Source: an uncultured Bacteroidales bacterium
GTDB taxonomy: Bacteria > Bacteroidota > Bacteroidia > Bacteroidales > P3
Reading direction: 5' to 3'
Length of the DNA: 64,000 bases
Assembly: GCA_910578275.1 (NCBI GenBank)
Contig: CAJTPR010000001.1
Span: 124,001 to 188,000 of the forward strand
Positions 17,574-26,879 of the stretch are shown one piece after another (the first letter of the stretch is position 1; every line of letters begins with the position of its first letter). The position numbers were made by a program, and so were the translations under genes. A model generated the notes under the pieces. The model was not told the origin of the DNA and ran no database searches. It was given only the letters and a program-made list of their open reading frames with translations.

Positions 17574-18245
17574 ATGCGGCGGGGTTTTCCCTTTTACTTG
17601 CTTTTGACGACAGCCTGTTCGCTCCTGGCCTGCACGAAGCCCTTTTCTTCGCTCCGGGCGCAAAGTCGCGAGGTCTTGCCCGTATGCACGCTCGACCCCG
17701 TGGAAATCCACGGCCGGCCGGTTTCGGACGAGGAAAGACGCGCGTTCCTGAAGATGGTCCATAACGTGAGACGGACCTATCCGTACGCCGTGCTGGCCAA
17801 GGAACGCATGGACAGGTACAACGCCATGCGCCAGGAAACGGCCAAGAAGAAAGACCGGCGCAAATACCTTCGGGAAGAGGAAGCGGCCATCAAGCGCGAC
17901 TTCATGGAAGACCTCAAGGACATGACCCGCAGCCAAGGGGCGCTCCTCATCAAGCTGCTGGCACGTCAAACCGACACCACGGCCTATTTCCTGCTCAAGG
18001 ACTTCAGGGGCAACGCCCGCGCCTTGGCCTACCAGACCGTGGCCAGGCTGTGGGGATACGACCTCAAGGAAAACTATCAGCCCCAAGGTCGCGACCGCGA
18101 CATCGAAGCCGTCGTCCAGCTCATCGAACAAGGAAAGCTCTCCGTCATCGAGCCCCAAGCCGCGCCGGCGCTGGGCAAGAGGAAACCGAAAAACCGTCAT
18201 TTCCACCCGCAAACGCGCCGGGCGACGGATCCGGCAGGCCGGTAA
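17574..18245 (+). CDS. exported DUF4294 protein
   Basis: A protein of 223 residues. The N-terminus MRRGFPFYLLLTTACSLLAC is a signal peptide with a possible lipobox (LLAC, Cys20). The centre, EERRAFLKMVHNVRRTYPYA, is the DUF4294 signature ('Lxx-V-x-NV-[RK]-K-x-[YL]-PYA'), followed by a Lys/Arg/Glu-rich helical region. Function unknown. The ATG at 17574 is preferred to an in-frame one at 17541, which overlaps the promoter. The downstream addB starts 28 bases later; DUF4294 and AddAB genes could be co-transcribed. Confidence 0.85.
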   Translation: MRRGFPFYLLLTTACSLLACTKPFSSLRAQSREVLPVCTLDPVEIHGRPVSDEERRAFLKMVHNVRRTYPYAVLAKERMDRYNAMRQETAKKKDRRKYLREEEAAIKRDFMEDLKDMTRSQGALLIKLLARQTDTTAYFLLKDFRGNARALAYQTVARLWGYDLKENYQPQGRDRDIEAVVQLIEQGKLSVIEPQAAPALGKRKPKNRHFHPQTRRATDPAGR

Positions 18246-18273
18246 TTATGCTATCTTTGGACTTCCTTAATCC

Positions 18274-21174
18274 ATGCCCATGCCAAGAAACGCCACGTTC
18301 GTCGATTACGTTTGCCGGCACATAAGCCGCTTCGACCTGCGAGAGACCAATCTGCAGGTGGTCTTGCCCACGATCCGTCTGGGACGCGTACTGGGCCGGC
18401 AACTTGCCAGGCTGGCCCGGCAGGAAGACAAGTTGCCGTGCTGGCTGCCGCAATTCGTCACGATCGACAAGCTCGTCGCCTCCTTTTCAGGCCTGGGCAA
18501 GGGCGAACCGCTGGAACTTCTCGCGCTGCTTTACCTTTCCTACGCCGGAACGTGCCGGAAAGAGAACGTCGAACCCCGGCCGCCGGACCGCTTTTGGGAA
18601 TGGGGCAAGATGCTGCTTTCCGACTTCAACCAGATAGACAATCAGCTGGCTCCCGCCCAAGACATCCTGCAATACATGGCCGAGGAAAAACGTATCGGCA
18701 GCTGGCATCTGGACCTGGGTTCTTCCCAAGGGAAACTGCAAAGCGGCTATCTGGCGTTTTACAACCTGCTTTGGCCGCTTTATCAGGATTTCCGCCAAAG
18801 GCTGATACACGAAAACATAGCCTATACGGGACTTGCCGGACGTATCGCCTGCGAAAGGCTTCCGCGATTGTTGCAAGAAAACGCCATACCTCGACAAACA
18901 TTCTACCTCTTTGCCGGGTTCAACGCCCTTACCGGCGCCGAAAAGCAACTGATCAAGACGCTGGTACGCGAAAAAAAGGCCGAGATAATCTGGAACGCCG
19001 ACCGTTACTATCTGGACGACGACATGCAGGAAGCCGGCCATTTCCTGCGCCAGTACAAGCAAGATCCCGACCTCAACCATTTTTTCGGTGACCAGGACGT
19101 GGCCGACAAGATACGCCACGCACGGATCGAGGTGGTGGAATGCGCCCAGCACAGCGCCCAGGCCCATTGGGCGGTGCAACGGCTGTGCCAAACCAAGGAA
19201 ACCGAAGATACGGCCCTCGTGCTGAACGACGAAAGGCTTTTCGCGCCCGTCATGAACGCCCTGCCCGGAAACATCGCCTGCAACGCCACGATCGCCGCCC
19301 CGCTTTCGGGCACCTTTTCGGGTGAACTGTTCCTGCAACTGACGGAAATCCGCAAGTTCCTGTGGCAAGGCCGCAGCCGCCAGATCACCGCCCGGCAATT
19401 CCTCAAATTGCTGCGCAATCCCTTGCTCGCCCTTTTCGAGACCGGGAACGCCCTGAAGGAAAAAGAGACCGGAATACTGGATTCACACCGCTCCTACTAT
19501 GCGTTGGAGGAGATAACCTCCTGTTTCCCCGCCGGGGATCCTTTCGTCGGGGAAATCATGGCGTTCATCGCACCCGGCAAGGACGAAAAGCCCGCGCAGG
19601 CCATACGGCATTTGCAAGGTATGGCCCGTTTCCTGCTCGACTTCAAGCCCGAACCCGGAACACAGACCGACTTGTTCTCGAGCCCGCTCGACGAATTCGA
19701 GCAAGCCTATCTGCTGCATGTGGAAAAAAATTGCCGCACCTGCGCGGCCCTGCTGGAAAAATACGGCATGTTGCCCGTGGGCGAATCCTTGACGCGGAAC
19801 CTCTTCTCCGACCTGCTTTCGGTCGCGGGCCTGAGCTATACCGGCCGTCAGGAAGGAAGCCTCAACATCATGGGCATGCTGGAAACACGCGGCATGAACT
19901 TCAAGCACGCCATCCTGCTGTCGATGAACGAGGGGACGCTGCCCGCCATGCCCCCTCGCGAGAGTTTCCTGCTCAACAGCGTGCGCATGCACTACGGGCT
20001 TCCCACGCAAACGGAAGAAGCCGCCATGCAGGCCCACCATTTCTACAGCCTCTTGCAAGACTGCCCCAAGGTCACGTTGGTCTACGTGAACTCCCCGAGC
20101 GACCGCAATGCCGAACCAAGCCGGTTCATACTGCAATTGCGGCACGAACTGCCCGCGCAAGTGACCGACCTGCCCGCGCCCGCCTTCGACCTCGTGAGGC
20201 CAAGTTTCCGGACAAACGGCATGGTCATCGGAAAAACGGGCATAGTGCTGGACGCGCTCAAACATCGCCTTACGGGCAGAGGTCTTTCGTATTCGTCGCT
20301 GCACACCTACTTTCTCTGCCCCCTACGGTTCTACCTGAGCCACGTCATGAACCTGGGCGAACCGCCTCAGGTGCAAGACCGGTTCGACAAGGGAATCAAA
20401 GGCTCCGTTTTCCACAAAGTGATGGAAAACTTCTTCTTGGGAAATTATCCCGAAGGAAAAAGCCTCTTGAACAAACCCCTTGACGTAAAAGACACGGACA
20501 TATTGCGCGAAAAAGCCTCGACGCTTATCGACCTCGCCATAGCCGAAGAATTCAAGGACGGCGAACTCGACCACGGTGCCAACTACCTGGCGCGCGACGA
20601 AACGAGAATCTTCGTGGAACGCTACGCCAAAGCCCTGGAAGAAGAGACAAGACGGCAAGAGGTGCGCGTGCTCCACTGTGAACTGCCGCTCAACCTGACC
20701 TTCTCCGACCTCGTCCCCGGCATGGAAATCCGCCTCGACGGATTCGCCGACCGCCTGGACCTGGTAAACGACGAAAAGGGCGCATACCTGCGCATCATCG
20801 ACTACAAGACGGGAAATACCGAAGCCCGAGGACTCGACCCCGAAGAATGGGAACAGCTCAAAGAAAAGGAATACAAGCAAGCCCTGCAACTTTCCTTTTA
20901 CATTTTCCTCTACCGGAACAAGTTTCCCCAAGAAAGACGCCCGTTGCAGGCCTGCATCTGCGGTCTCAAGAAGCGCGGAGAGATGCTCGCCCTGGGAGAG
21001 ACGCTCCGCCAAGGGCACGACGAAGAGGAGCGATACCTGGCGCAAATGAAGCGTTTCCTGCGCGAATCGGTCGAAGAAATACTGAATCCGGACATACCGA
21101 TAAGGTGCACGGAAAACAGCGACCACTGCGAATACTGTCCGTTCATCCAATCATGCCGAAGTCATGCCGGATAA
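18274..21174 (+). CDS. addB: AddB-like helicase-nuclease subunit with PD-(D/E)XK domain
   Basis: A protein of 966 residues, partner of the following AddA. The N-terminal two thirds are an inactivated helicase-like region (for example MGMLETRGMNFKHAILLSMN). The C-terminal nuclease domain has IIDYKTG near 842. A [4Fe-4S] staple is formed by one Cys in YFLCPLRFYL (about 680) and the cluster CEYCPFIQSC (952-961), the arrangement known from AddB. It would process double-strand breaks with AddA for RecA loading and limits foreign DNA. The start could be either of two nearby ATGs (18274 or 18280). It overlaps addA by 11 bases. Confidence 0.88.
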   Translation: MPMPRNATFVDYVCRHISRFDLRETNLQVVLPTIRLGRVLGRQLARLARQEDKLPCWLPQFVTIDKLVASFSGLGKGEPLELLALLYLSYAGTCRKENVEPRPPDRFWEWGKMLLSDFNQIDNQLAPAQDILQYMAEEKRIGSWHLDLGSSQGKLQSGYLAFYNLLWPLYQDFRQRLIHENIAYTGLAGRIACERLPRLLQENAIPRQTFYLFAGFNALTGAEKQLIKTLVREKKAEIIWNADRYYLDDDMQEAGHFLRQYKQDPDLNHFFGDQDVADKIRHARIEVVECAQHSAQAHWAVQRLCQTKETEDTALVLNDERLFAPVMNALPGNIACNATIAAPLSGTFSGELFLQLTEIRKFLWQGRSRQITARQFLKLLRNPLLALFETGNALKEKETGILDSHRSYYALEEITSCFPAGDPFVGEIMAFIAPGKDEKPAQAIRHLQGMARFLLDFKPEPGTQTDLFSSPLDEFEQAYLLHVEKNCRTCAALLEKYGMLPVGESLTRNLFSDLLSVAGLSYTGRQEGSLNIMGMLETRGMNFKHAILLSMNEGTLPAMPPRESFLLNSVRMHYGLPTQTEEAAMQAHHFYSLLQDCPKVTLVYVNSPSDRNAEPSRFILQLRHELPAQVTDLPAPAFDLVRPSFRTNGMVIGKTGIVLDALKHRLTGRGLSYSSLHTYFLCPLRFYLSHVMNLGEPPQVQDRFDKGIKGSVFHKVMENFFLGNYPEGKSLLNKPLDVKDTDILREKASTLIDLAIAEEFKDGELDHGANYLARDETRIFVERYAKALEEETRRQEVRVLHCELPLNLTFSDLVPGMEIRLDGFADRLDLVNDEKGAYLRIIDYKTGNTEARGLDPEEWEQLKEKEYKQALQLSFYIFLYRNKFPQERRPLQACICGLKKRGEMLALGETLRQGHDEEERYLAQMKRFLRESVEEILNPDIPIRCTENSDHCEYCPFIQSCRSHAG

Positions 21175-24100
21175 TTCGTTGGACATCTACAAGGCTTCCG
21201 CCGGCAGCGGAAAGACCTATACCCTTACCAGGGAATACCTGCGCCTGGCGCTCCGTCCCGGCACGGGGCCGCGCAACATACTTGCGATCACTTTCACCAA
21301 CGCCGCTTCGGCCGACATGAAACGGAAAATCGTGGAAGCCCTCGCCAAACTGGCTTCGGGAACCTACCACGACTGGGAAAAGCTGCTGTGGAAAGGCGAC
21401 ACCCGGGAATCCCTCCAAAAGCGGGCATGGGGCGTATTGCGCAAGATATTGCACCAGTACCAGGACTTTTCGGTCAAGACCATCGACAGTTTCGTGCAGA
21501 ACCTCATCAAGCCGTTCGCCTTTGAACTGGGATTGCCCCAAAACTACACGCCCGACGTGGAAGAGGAACGCTTGAGCGAGGAAATCACGCAACGGATCAT
21601 AGACGAATGCGGCAGGCCGGGCATGGAAACCCTGACCGACCTGCTGCGCCGTTTCCTGGAACTCAGGAACGAACAAGGCAAAAGCCTCGACATCGCCCAA
21701 AGCCTGCAGCAAGTCGTGAACCTGCTTTTTTCGGAACGCAGTTTCGAAGCCTTGGAAAGCATGAAAGGAGTCCACTCCGGGCAATTCAACGACATCATTG
21801 CCAACATAAAGGCCCTGCGCGAGGAATTCGAAACCAAGTTGACGGACCTGCTGGACAAAGGCAGGCGGATCATCGAAGAAAACGGACTCGAAGCGAAAGA
21901 CTTCCATGAAGGGAAAAACGGCATCTATTCCTGGTTTTGCAAGGAACGAACCGAAAAAAAACCGGATGCCAGGACGCTGAAATCCTTTGCCGATCCCGGC
22001 AATAAAGTGCGAACCTGCATCGAAAAGGGCATATTGAAGAAAACCTGCCCGGCCGCGGGCGAACTCCTTGACATCCGGCAAGACCTTGCCGGACTCGACA
22101 TCGAAGGGTATCTCCTCTCGGGCGAGGTGCAAAATTCCATCTATGCCCTGGCCTTGGTAAGCCGCGCCGAAGAGATCCTGCAAGAAATCAAGGAAACCAC
22201 CTCCGTCATCCCCATCTCGGAGTTCAACAAGCGCATAGACCAAGCACTGTCGGACGAAAACAACAACTTCATCTTTGAACGAAGCGGGGCGCGCTACAAG
22301 CATATCTTCATCGACGAGTTCCAAGACACCTCCCGTTTGCAATGGAAGAACCTCAAGCCCTTGCTGGAAGAAAACCTCTCGCAAGGCAACGAATGCCTGA
22401 TCGTGGGCGACCCCAAGCAGTCGATCTACCGTTTCCGCAACGCCGACATGGAACAATTCGTCGATCTCTGCCAAGGGAAAGGGAACATGCCTGTTTCCCT
22501 GCAGAACCTCCAAAGCAACTGGCGTTCGGAAAGGGGCATCATCGCATTCAACAATGCCTTTTACCGGTTCATCGCCGAAACCACCGACGGCCTGGCCCCG
22601 ACGGTACTCAAGCATCACGAGCAATTCTTCAAAAACCAGACCGACGCCCTTCCCCAGGCCGATCCCGAGGCGGTACGCCTCTATCTGGCCAAGGACATGA
22701 ACGGGGAATGCCTCCAGGAATGGTACCTGAAGGAAACCCTGCAAATAGCAAGGCGGTTCAAACCCGGCGAAGTCACCATACTCTGCCGCAAAAGGAAGCA
22801 TTGCACGCTCGTGGCCGACTATCTGATAGCCAACGGCATACCGGTATCCACCCCCGATTCGCTGGTCCTTTCGGCACACGAGGGACTGAAACTGGTCATG
22901 CATACCCTCCGATATATCGAAAGCCGTCACGTCTTCCACAAGGGCATGTGCTTCCTGCTGGCAAGGCAGATGGGAATTTGGCCGCAAGAAGGGACAGGCA
23001 CGGGCGATTTCCATGAAGAATGGAAAAGCAGGAAGACCAAGGCCGTCTTCGCGTCCTTGGCCGCCTTGGCCAAGGAACAGGCCGACGTCTACGACACGGT
23101 GGAAGCCGTCTTGCGCTTCTGGGGCATGGAAAACGGAACCGACCAATACATGTTCACTTTCCTCGACTCCGTGCTGGGCGGCAATTTCCCGAGCATCTCC
23201 TCCCTGATCGAATGGTGGGACGAATACGCTCAAAATACGCCCGTATGCCCTGTCCGGAACCCGGAGTGCGTCAACGTGATGACCGTCCACAAGTCGAAAG
23301 GACTTGAATTCGACGTGGTGGTCATGCCCTTTATCGGAGACAACCGGCTCGACAGCCAAGACCTTTTCTGGACCTCGCCCGGCATCCTGCCCCGGGAAAT
23401 CGGATTGCCCGCCGCCTTGGTCCGTTACGTGGGCGCCGTCGATTCGGGAAAGACAGGCCAAGACATGGCGCACGAAAAGCAGCTCATCGAGATAGACAAC
23501 CTCAACGTGCTTTACGTGGCCACCACCCGCCCGCGAAAAAAGCTTTTCCTGCTTTGCACCGAACCGTCCTCCACACCGAAACAGTTCCACTCCGCCCACG
23601 CCATCTGCCAATTTGCCGGACTTCATCCCGAATACGTGGAAAAGACCGAAGACGGCTCGGTGCTTCTGCCGCAAAACGACGCGGCCGCAACGGAGGGAAA
23701 CATGTCCGAGACCCGTATCGCGCAAGCGGAACAAACGGCCGGAAACCGTCCGGCAAAGAACCCAAGTTCCCTCGATTCATGGCGGAACCGGATGCAGGCC
23801 GCCCGGTTCAACACCGAAGAAAGCACGCCCGAAATGGAATGGGGCAATTTCATCCATGCCGTCTTGTCCAAAATAGACACGGCAGACGAAACGAGCCTGC
23901 GAGAAGCCTTGCAAGCCGGATTGAACGAATACCCGCAGTTCCGATCCCGCAAGGAGCAAGCCTGCGGACTTATCCGCCACATGCTCGGAAATCCGCTGCT
24001 GGAACCTTATTTCAGCCGGGAATACCACATAAAGAGCGAAGCGGGCATTGCCGGTCTCGACGAGAAGATCCATATTCCCGACCGCGTGGCGATCAAGGAC

Positions 24101-24262
24101 AACCGAGCCGTGGTGATAGACTACAAGACAGGCTCCGCGCACAAGGAGCATGCCGGACAAGTGCGGCAATACATGGAATTGCTCGAAAAGATGGGACTGG
24201 AATGCCGCAAAGGCTTCATCGTCTACATAGGCGAAGAACCGAAAGTGGAAGAAGTGTCATAA
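21164..24262 (+). CDS. addA: AddA-like UvrD helicase/nuclease
   Basis: A protein of 1032 residues. Superfamily 1A helicase: Walker A ASAGSGKTYTLT (11-22), AITFTNAASADMKRK, Walker B HIFIDEFQDTS (about 379), GDPKQSIYRFRNAD, and motifs V-VI in NVMTVHKSKGLEFDVVVMPF and LNVLYVATTRPRKK. The C-terminal RecB-like nuclease has VVIDYKTG (about 983-990) and QVRQYMELL. Together with AddB it forms the break-repair complex that Bacteroidota use in place of RecBCD. Translation is probably coupled through the 11-base overlap. Convergent with trmN6, only 3 bases between stops. Confidence 0.93.
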   Translation: MPDNSLDIYKASAGSGKTYTLTREYLRLALRPGTGPRNILAITFTNAASADMKRKIVEALAKLASGTYHDWEKLLWKGDTRESLQKRAWGVLRKILHQYQDFSVKTIDSFVQNLIKPFAFELGLPQNYTPDVEEERLSEEITQRIIDECGRPGMETLTDLLRRFLELRNEQGKSLDIAQSLQQVVNLLFSERSFEALESMKGVHSGQFNDIIANIKALREEFETKLTDLLDKGRRIIEENGLEAKDFHEGKNGIYSWFCKERTEKKPDARTLKSFADPGNKVRTCIEKGILKKTCPAAGELLDIRQDLAGLDIEGYLLSGEVQNSIYALALVSRAEEILQEIKETTSVIPISEFNKRIDQALSDENNNFIFERSGARYKHIFIDEFQDTSRLQWKNLKPLLEENLSQGNECLIVGDPKQSIYRFRNADMEQFVDLCQGKGNMPVSLQNLQSNWRSERGIIAFNNAFYRFIAETTDGLAPTVLKHHEQFFKNQTDALPQADPEAVRLYLAKDMNGECLQEWYLKETLQIARRFKPGEVTILCRKRKHCTLVADYLIANGIPVSTPDSLVLSAHEGLKLVMHTLRYIESRHVFHKGMCFLLARQMGIWPQEGTGTGDFHEEWKSRKTKAVFASLAALAKEQADVYDTVEAVLRFWGMENGTDQYMFTFLDSVLGGNFPSISSLIEWWDEYAQNTPVCPVRNPECVNVMTVHKSKGLEFDVVVMPFIGDNRLDSQDLFWTSPGILPREIGLPAALVRYVGAVDSGKTGQDMAHEKQLIEIDNLNVLYVATTRPRKKLFLLCTEPSSTPKQFHSAHAICQFAGLHPEYVEKTEDGSVLLPQNDAAATEGNMSETRIAQAEQTAGNRPAKNPSSLDSWRNRMQAARFNTEESTPEMEWGNFIHAVLSKIDTADETSLREALQAGLNEYPQFRSRKEQACGLIRHMLGNPLLEPYFSREYHIKSEAGIAGLDEKIHIPDRVAIKDNRAVVIDYKTGSAHKEHAGQVRQYMELLEKMGLECRKGFIVYIGEEPKVEEVS

Positions 24263-24265
24263 AGG

Positions 24266-25033
24266 CTACGCCCACAGATAGAAATCCTTTACCAACGCCC
24301 GGTAGGCGGCCGTGTAGGCATCGTTTTCCCGTAGGATAAGGCGATCGTGCGAAATCACCGGACTTTGCGCCGGACAGGAAACCTTCTGCCAGCAGGCAAG
24401 CACGCGCACCGGAGACTTGCCCGCCTTGGAACAGACATCGGTTTGCCGCCTGAGACGCAACGGGCTGGCCGTTTCTTCCAAGATACGACCGATTTCGACA
24501 AAGGAGCCGGGCGGGAGAATCAACGACAGCGTCCCACCCTCTTTCAACAGGCGTTCCGCCTGCGCAAGCATGGGAGCGAACGGCAAGGTGTCGTTGTGAC
24601 GGGCCAGGTTCCGCGCCGGATCCGGCGATTTGAGGGATTCCCTGAAAAAAGGAGGATTGGAGACAAGCAGGGCGAACGCTTCCTCCTCGAAATCTTCCGG
24701 CAATTCGAGGAAATCGAGGTTTTTCACTTCAATTTCATCTTTCCATGGCGAGCAGGACACGTTCCGCGCCGCTTCCAGGCAAGAGGGCGAATGGATGTCG
24801 ACCGCTGTTATCCCGAACGGTTTCCCCGGCAAGGCGGCTTCCTGCAACCGTTGCGCCAGCATCAGCGAAACCAAGCCGCAGCCGCAACCTATTTCCAGCA
24901 CACGGAAAAGGGAAGAATCCGCGGTCCGGGACGGCAGTTCCGTCCAAGCCCCGAGCAATACGGCATCGGTGCCCACGCGCATCGTGGAACATTCGTGCCG
25001 TACCGAAAACCGCTTGAACGCGAAAGCTTGCAT
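24266..25033 (-). CDS. trmN6: tRNA1(Val) (adenine37-N6)-methyltransferase
   Basis: A protein of 255 residues, YfiC/TrmN6 family. It opens FAFKRFSVRHE and VGTDAVLLGAW, then the SAM-binding VLEIGCGCGLVSLMLAQR and the amino-methylase tetrapeptide NPPF in LLVSNPPFFRESLKS. Modifies A37 of tRNA-Val(UAC) in enterobacteria; the substrate here is assumed. It lies 8 bases after rimM, consistent with an RNA-processing operon. Confidence 0.88.
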   Translation of the reverse strand: MQAFAFKRFSVRHECSTMRVGTDAVLLGAWTELPSRTADSSLFRVLEIGCGCGLVSLMLAQRLQEAALPGKPFGITAVDIHSPSCLEAARNVSCSPWKDEIEVKNLDFLELPEDFEEEAFALLVSNPPFFRESLKSPDPARNLARHNDTLPFAPMLAQAERLLKEGGTLSLILPPGSFVEIGRILEETASPLRLRRQTDVCSKAGKSPVRVLACWQKVSCPAQSPVISHDRLILRENDAYTAAYRALVKDFYLWA

Positions 25034-25041
25034 CCACGCTG

Positions 25042-25575
25042 CTATAAGTCGAGATAGAAATCCACCAGGCCTTCAGGGGCTTTTATTTCCAGCACTTTCC
25101 TTTCCCTGTCCACGCCCGCAAGAAACTCATCCACCAACGGAACCAATATTTCCTTTCCCGACGGATGATCGATGCAAAGGACGGCCTGGGCGGCATTGTC
25201 CATCACTTCCCGGAGCCTGCCTATCGGCCCCAAGGTCTTGTCCACCACCTCGAAACCCTTTACCTCATGATAATAGAACTTGTTCCCGGTCAAGGGTGGC
25301 AACGTGTCCAACGGCAAAAAGAGCGCATTGCCGACCAGCGCCTGCGCCTTTTCCAGATCGGAGTCTTCAAAACGTACCACCGCGCCGTTATGGCGGATCT
25401 GCACGTCTTCTATGAAGTGCGGAACCAACTTGCCCTTTATTTCCACGAAAACCGAATCCAGGTCCTGGTAATCGGAAAGGTCGTCCACGTCGAGGAAAAC
25501 GAAGACATCTCCTTTGAGGCCCGAAGTGCGCACGATTTTTCCCAAGAAATAACAAGAGTCCTTGTCGACGACCAT
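25042..25575 (-). CDS. rimM: 16S rRNA processing protein RimM
   Basis: A protein of 177 residues that binds S19 and assists 30S head assembly. The N-terminal beta-barrel starts CYFLGKIVRTSGLKGDVFVF. A linker leads to the C-terminal PRC barrel, with GPIGRLREVMDNAAQAVL and ILVPLVDEFLAGVDRERKVL. It sits between the thioesterase and trmN6 genes, 6 and 8 bases away, downstream of rpsP; rpsP-rimM linkage is common across bacteria. Confidence 0.93.
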   Translation of the reverse strand: MVVDKDSCYFLGKIVRTSGLKGDVFVFLDVDDLSDYQDLDSVFVEIKGKLVPHFIEDVQIRHNGAVVRFEDSDLEKAQALVGNALFLPLDTLPPLTGNKFYYHEVKGFEVVDKTLGPIGRLREVMDNAAQAVLCIDHPSGKEILVPLVDEFLAGVDRERKVLEIKAPEGLVDFYLDL

Positions 25576-25581
25576 GATTTC

Positions 25582-25998
25582 TTATTTTATGTTCTTACCC
25601 GCTTCTTCCAATGCCTCCGACAAGCGTTCGCGCCATCGGGCGGGCATGGGGAACGACTGCCGCGTAACCGCGTCGTATGTGGAAAGGACGCTATAGGAAT
25701 CGGCATGGACGGAGCCGTCCCGCTCGTTGACGATACGTTGGGTCATGCCCAGGCTCCGGTCGCCCATCTTCTTCACCGAAGTCTCCACGTAAACCTTGTC
25801 GGAAAGCACGATCTGCTTCCTGAAATCGGTTTCTATATGGACCAGCACCATCGACTTGCCGTCGGGATCGAATCCAGGCAGCATTTCCTTGACGAAAAGA
25901 TAGCGGGCGGTGTCGAAAAGTTCAGGATAACGGGCATTGTTGACGTGCCCGAAAACATCGATATCCGTGAAACGGATCTGGATGGGCATTTTTTTCAT
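25582..25998 (-). CDS. hotdog-fold acyl-CoA thioesterase (4HBT family)
   Basis: A protein of 138 residues. The N-terminal IRFTDIDVFGHVNNARYPEL is the 4HBT active-site segment with the catalytic Asp at 14. VHIETDFRKQIVLSDKVYVE follows as the central strand pair. It hydrolyses short or aromatic acyl-CoA thioesters in related proteins; the substrate is unknown. The start at MKKMPIQIRF is used because the frame upstream crosses the rpsP terminator. Insertion between rpsP and rimM is unusual and may reflect simple operon shuffling. Confidence 0.85.
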   Translation of the reverse strand: MKKMPIQIRFTDIDVFGHVNNARYPELFDTARYLFVKEMLPGFDPDGKSMVLVHIETDFRKQIVLSDKVYVETSVKKMGDRSLGMTQRIVNERDGSVHADSYSVLSTYDAVTRQSFPMPARWRERLSEALEEAGKNIK

Positions 25999-26020
25999 TT
26001 TCCTGCATTTGGGCGTATAA

Positions 26021-26053
26021 AAAAGGCGCGAACCGCATGGATTCACGCCTTTT
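26021..26053 (-). terminator. rpsP terminator
   Basis: 26021-26032 pairs with 26042-26053: twelve base pairs including one wobble in minus-strand RNA, with a T6 run following. It lies 20 bases beyond the rpsP stop and probably partly uncouples rpsP from the thioesterase-rimM-trmN6 genes. Confidence 0.8.
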
Positions 26054-26073
26054 CTTCATGCAAAGCATCGGAA

Positions 26074-26643
26074 TCAGGCTTCGGCAGGCGCTTCGGGAGC
26101 GGCTTCCGCTTCGACGGCGGGCGCTTCCTCGGAAGCGGGAGCGGCTTCGGCCTCTGCCTGGGCAGCCTGTCGGGCGGCCAACGCGGCAGCCTTCTTTTCG
26201 GCCACCTTGGCCGCGATGGCTTCCCTTACTTTCTTTTCTTCTTCAAGACGGCTGTTCTTGCCGGCTTCGAGCTTGTTCAATTTTTCCTGGGCTGCCTTCC
26301 GGATCTTGTCTTCTTTTTCGGAAACCCAAGCCTGGAAGCGCTTTTCGGCTTCTTCCACGGAAAACGCGCCTTTGTCCACGCCACGCAACAGGTGATGTTT
26401 CAACATGGCGCCTTTCACCGACATCAAGTTACGGGCGGTGTCGGTAGGCTGAGCGCCGTTTCTGAGCCATTGAACGGCCTTGTCCACGTCCAATTCGATC
26501 TTGGCCGGATCGGTCATAGGGTTGTACGTGCCTAACTTCTCGATGAATTTCCCATCACGAGGTGCACGACCATCCGCTACTACAATGTGGTAAAAGGGAG
26601 CCCCCTTCTTACCGAATCTTTGCAGTCTGATTCTTACTGACAT
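26074..26643 (-). CDS. rpsP: 30S ribosomal protein S16 with extended tail
   Basis: A protein of 189 residues. The first 80 are canonical S16 (MSVRIRLQRFGKKGAPFYHI, DGRAPRDGKFIEKLGTYNP). Then comes a long charged helix (Lys/Glu) and an Ala/Glu/Pro-rich tail from about 145 to the end. Extended S16 tails are normal in Bacteroidota. A strong promoter lies 70-100 bases upstream. Confidence 0.95.
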   Translation of the reverse strand: MSVRIRLQRFGKKGAPFYHIVVADGRAPRDGKFIEKLGTYNPMTDPAKIELDVDKAVQWLRNGAQPTDTARNLMSVKGAMLKHHLLRGVDKGAFSVEEAEKRFQAWVSEKEDKIRKAAQEKLNKLEAGKNSRLEEEKKVREAIAAKVAEKKAAALAARQAAQAEAEAAPASEEAPAVEAEAAPEAPAEA

Positions 26644-26711
26644 CTTAATTAGGTTTTAAGTGTTTTTCCTTGAATGCCGTTTCCGCAGGGAACGGTCTTT
26701 TCCAAGGGCTG

Positions 26712-26743
26712 CAAAAGTAATGTTTTTGTCCGACAATGCCAAA
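26712..26743 (-). promoter_or_regulatory. rpsP promoter (TTTG-N20-TACTTTTG)
   Basis: Minus strand: TTTG (26743-26740), 20 bases, TACTTTTG (26719-26712). Consensus spacing and boxes; leader of about 60 bases to rpsP. Confidence 0.7.
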
Positions 26744-26839
26744 CACGGCCGGCCGGCCACTGCGGCGGGTGTCGCCTGCGACCCGTCCGGTCGCGGCGAC
26801 GGCGAGGAAAGTCCTCCCCGGCAAACGTCAAAACAATAT

Positions 26840-26847
26840 TATCTTTG
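26840..26847 (+). promoter_or_regulatory. -7 box (TATCTTTG) of the hydrolase gene
   Basis: Exact TAnnTTTG match 33 bases before the ATG at 26880; no clear -33 element. Confidence 0.5.
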
Positions 26848-26879
26848 TGAATTGATAAAAAGTCAAAATATCCGAATCC

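Noticed and set aside
21143..23734. Long open frame antisense to addA (863 codons)
   Set aside because: GC-rich codon bias opens the opposite strand; addA has all helicase and nuclease motifs. The same reasoning removes long antisense frames over clpB, aspA, ftsK, the selenium genes and the 1593-residue protein.
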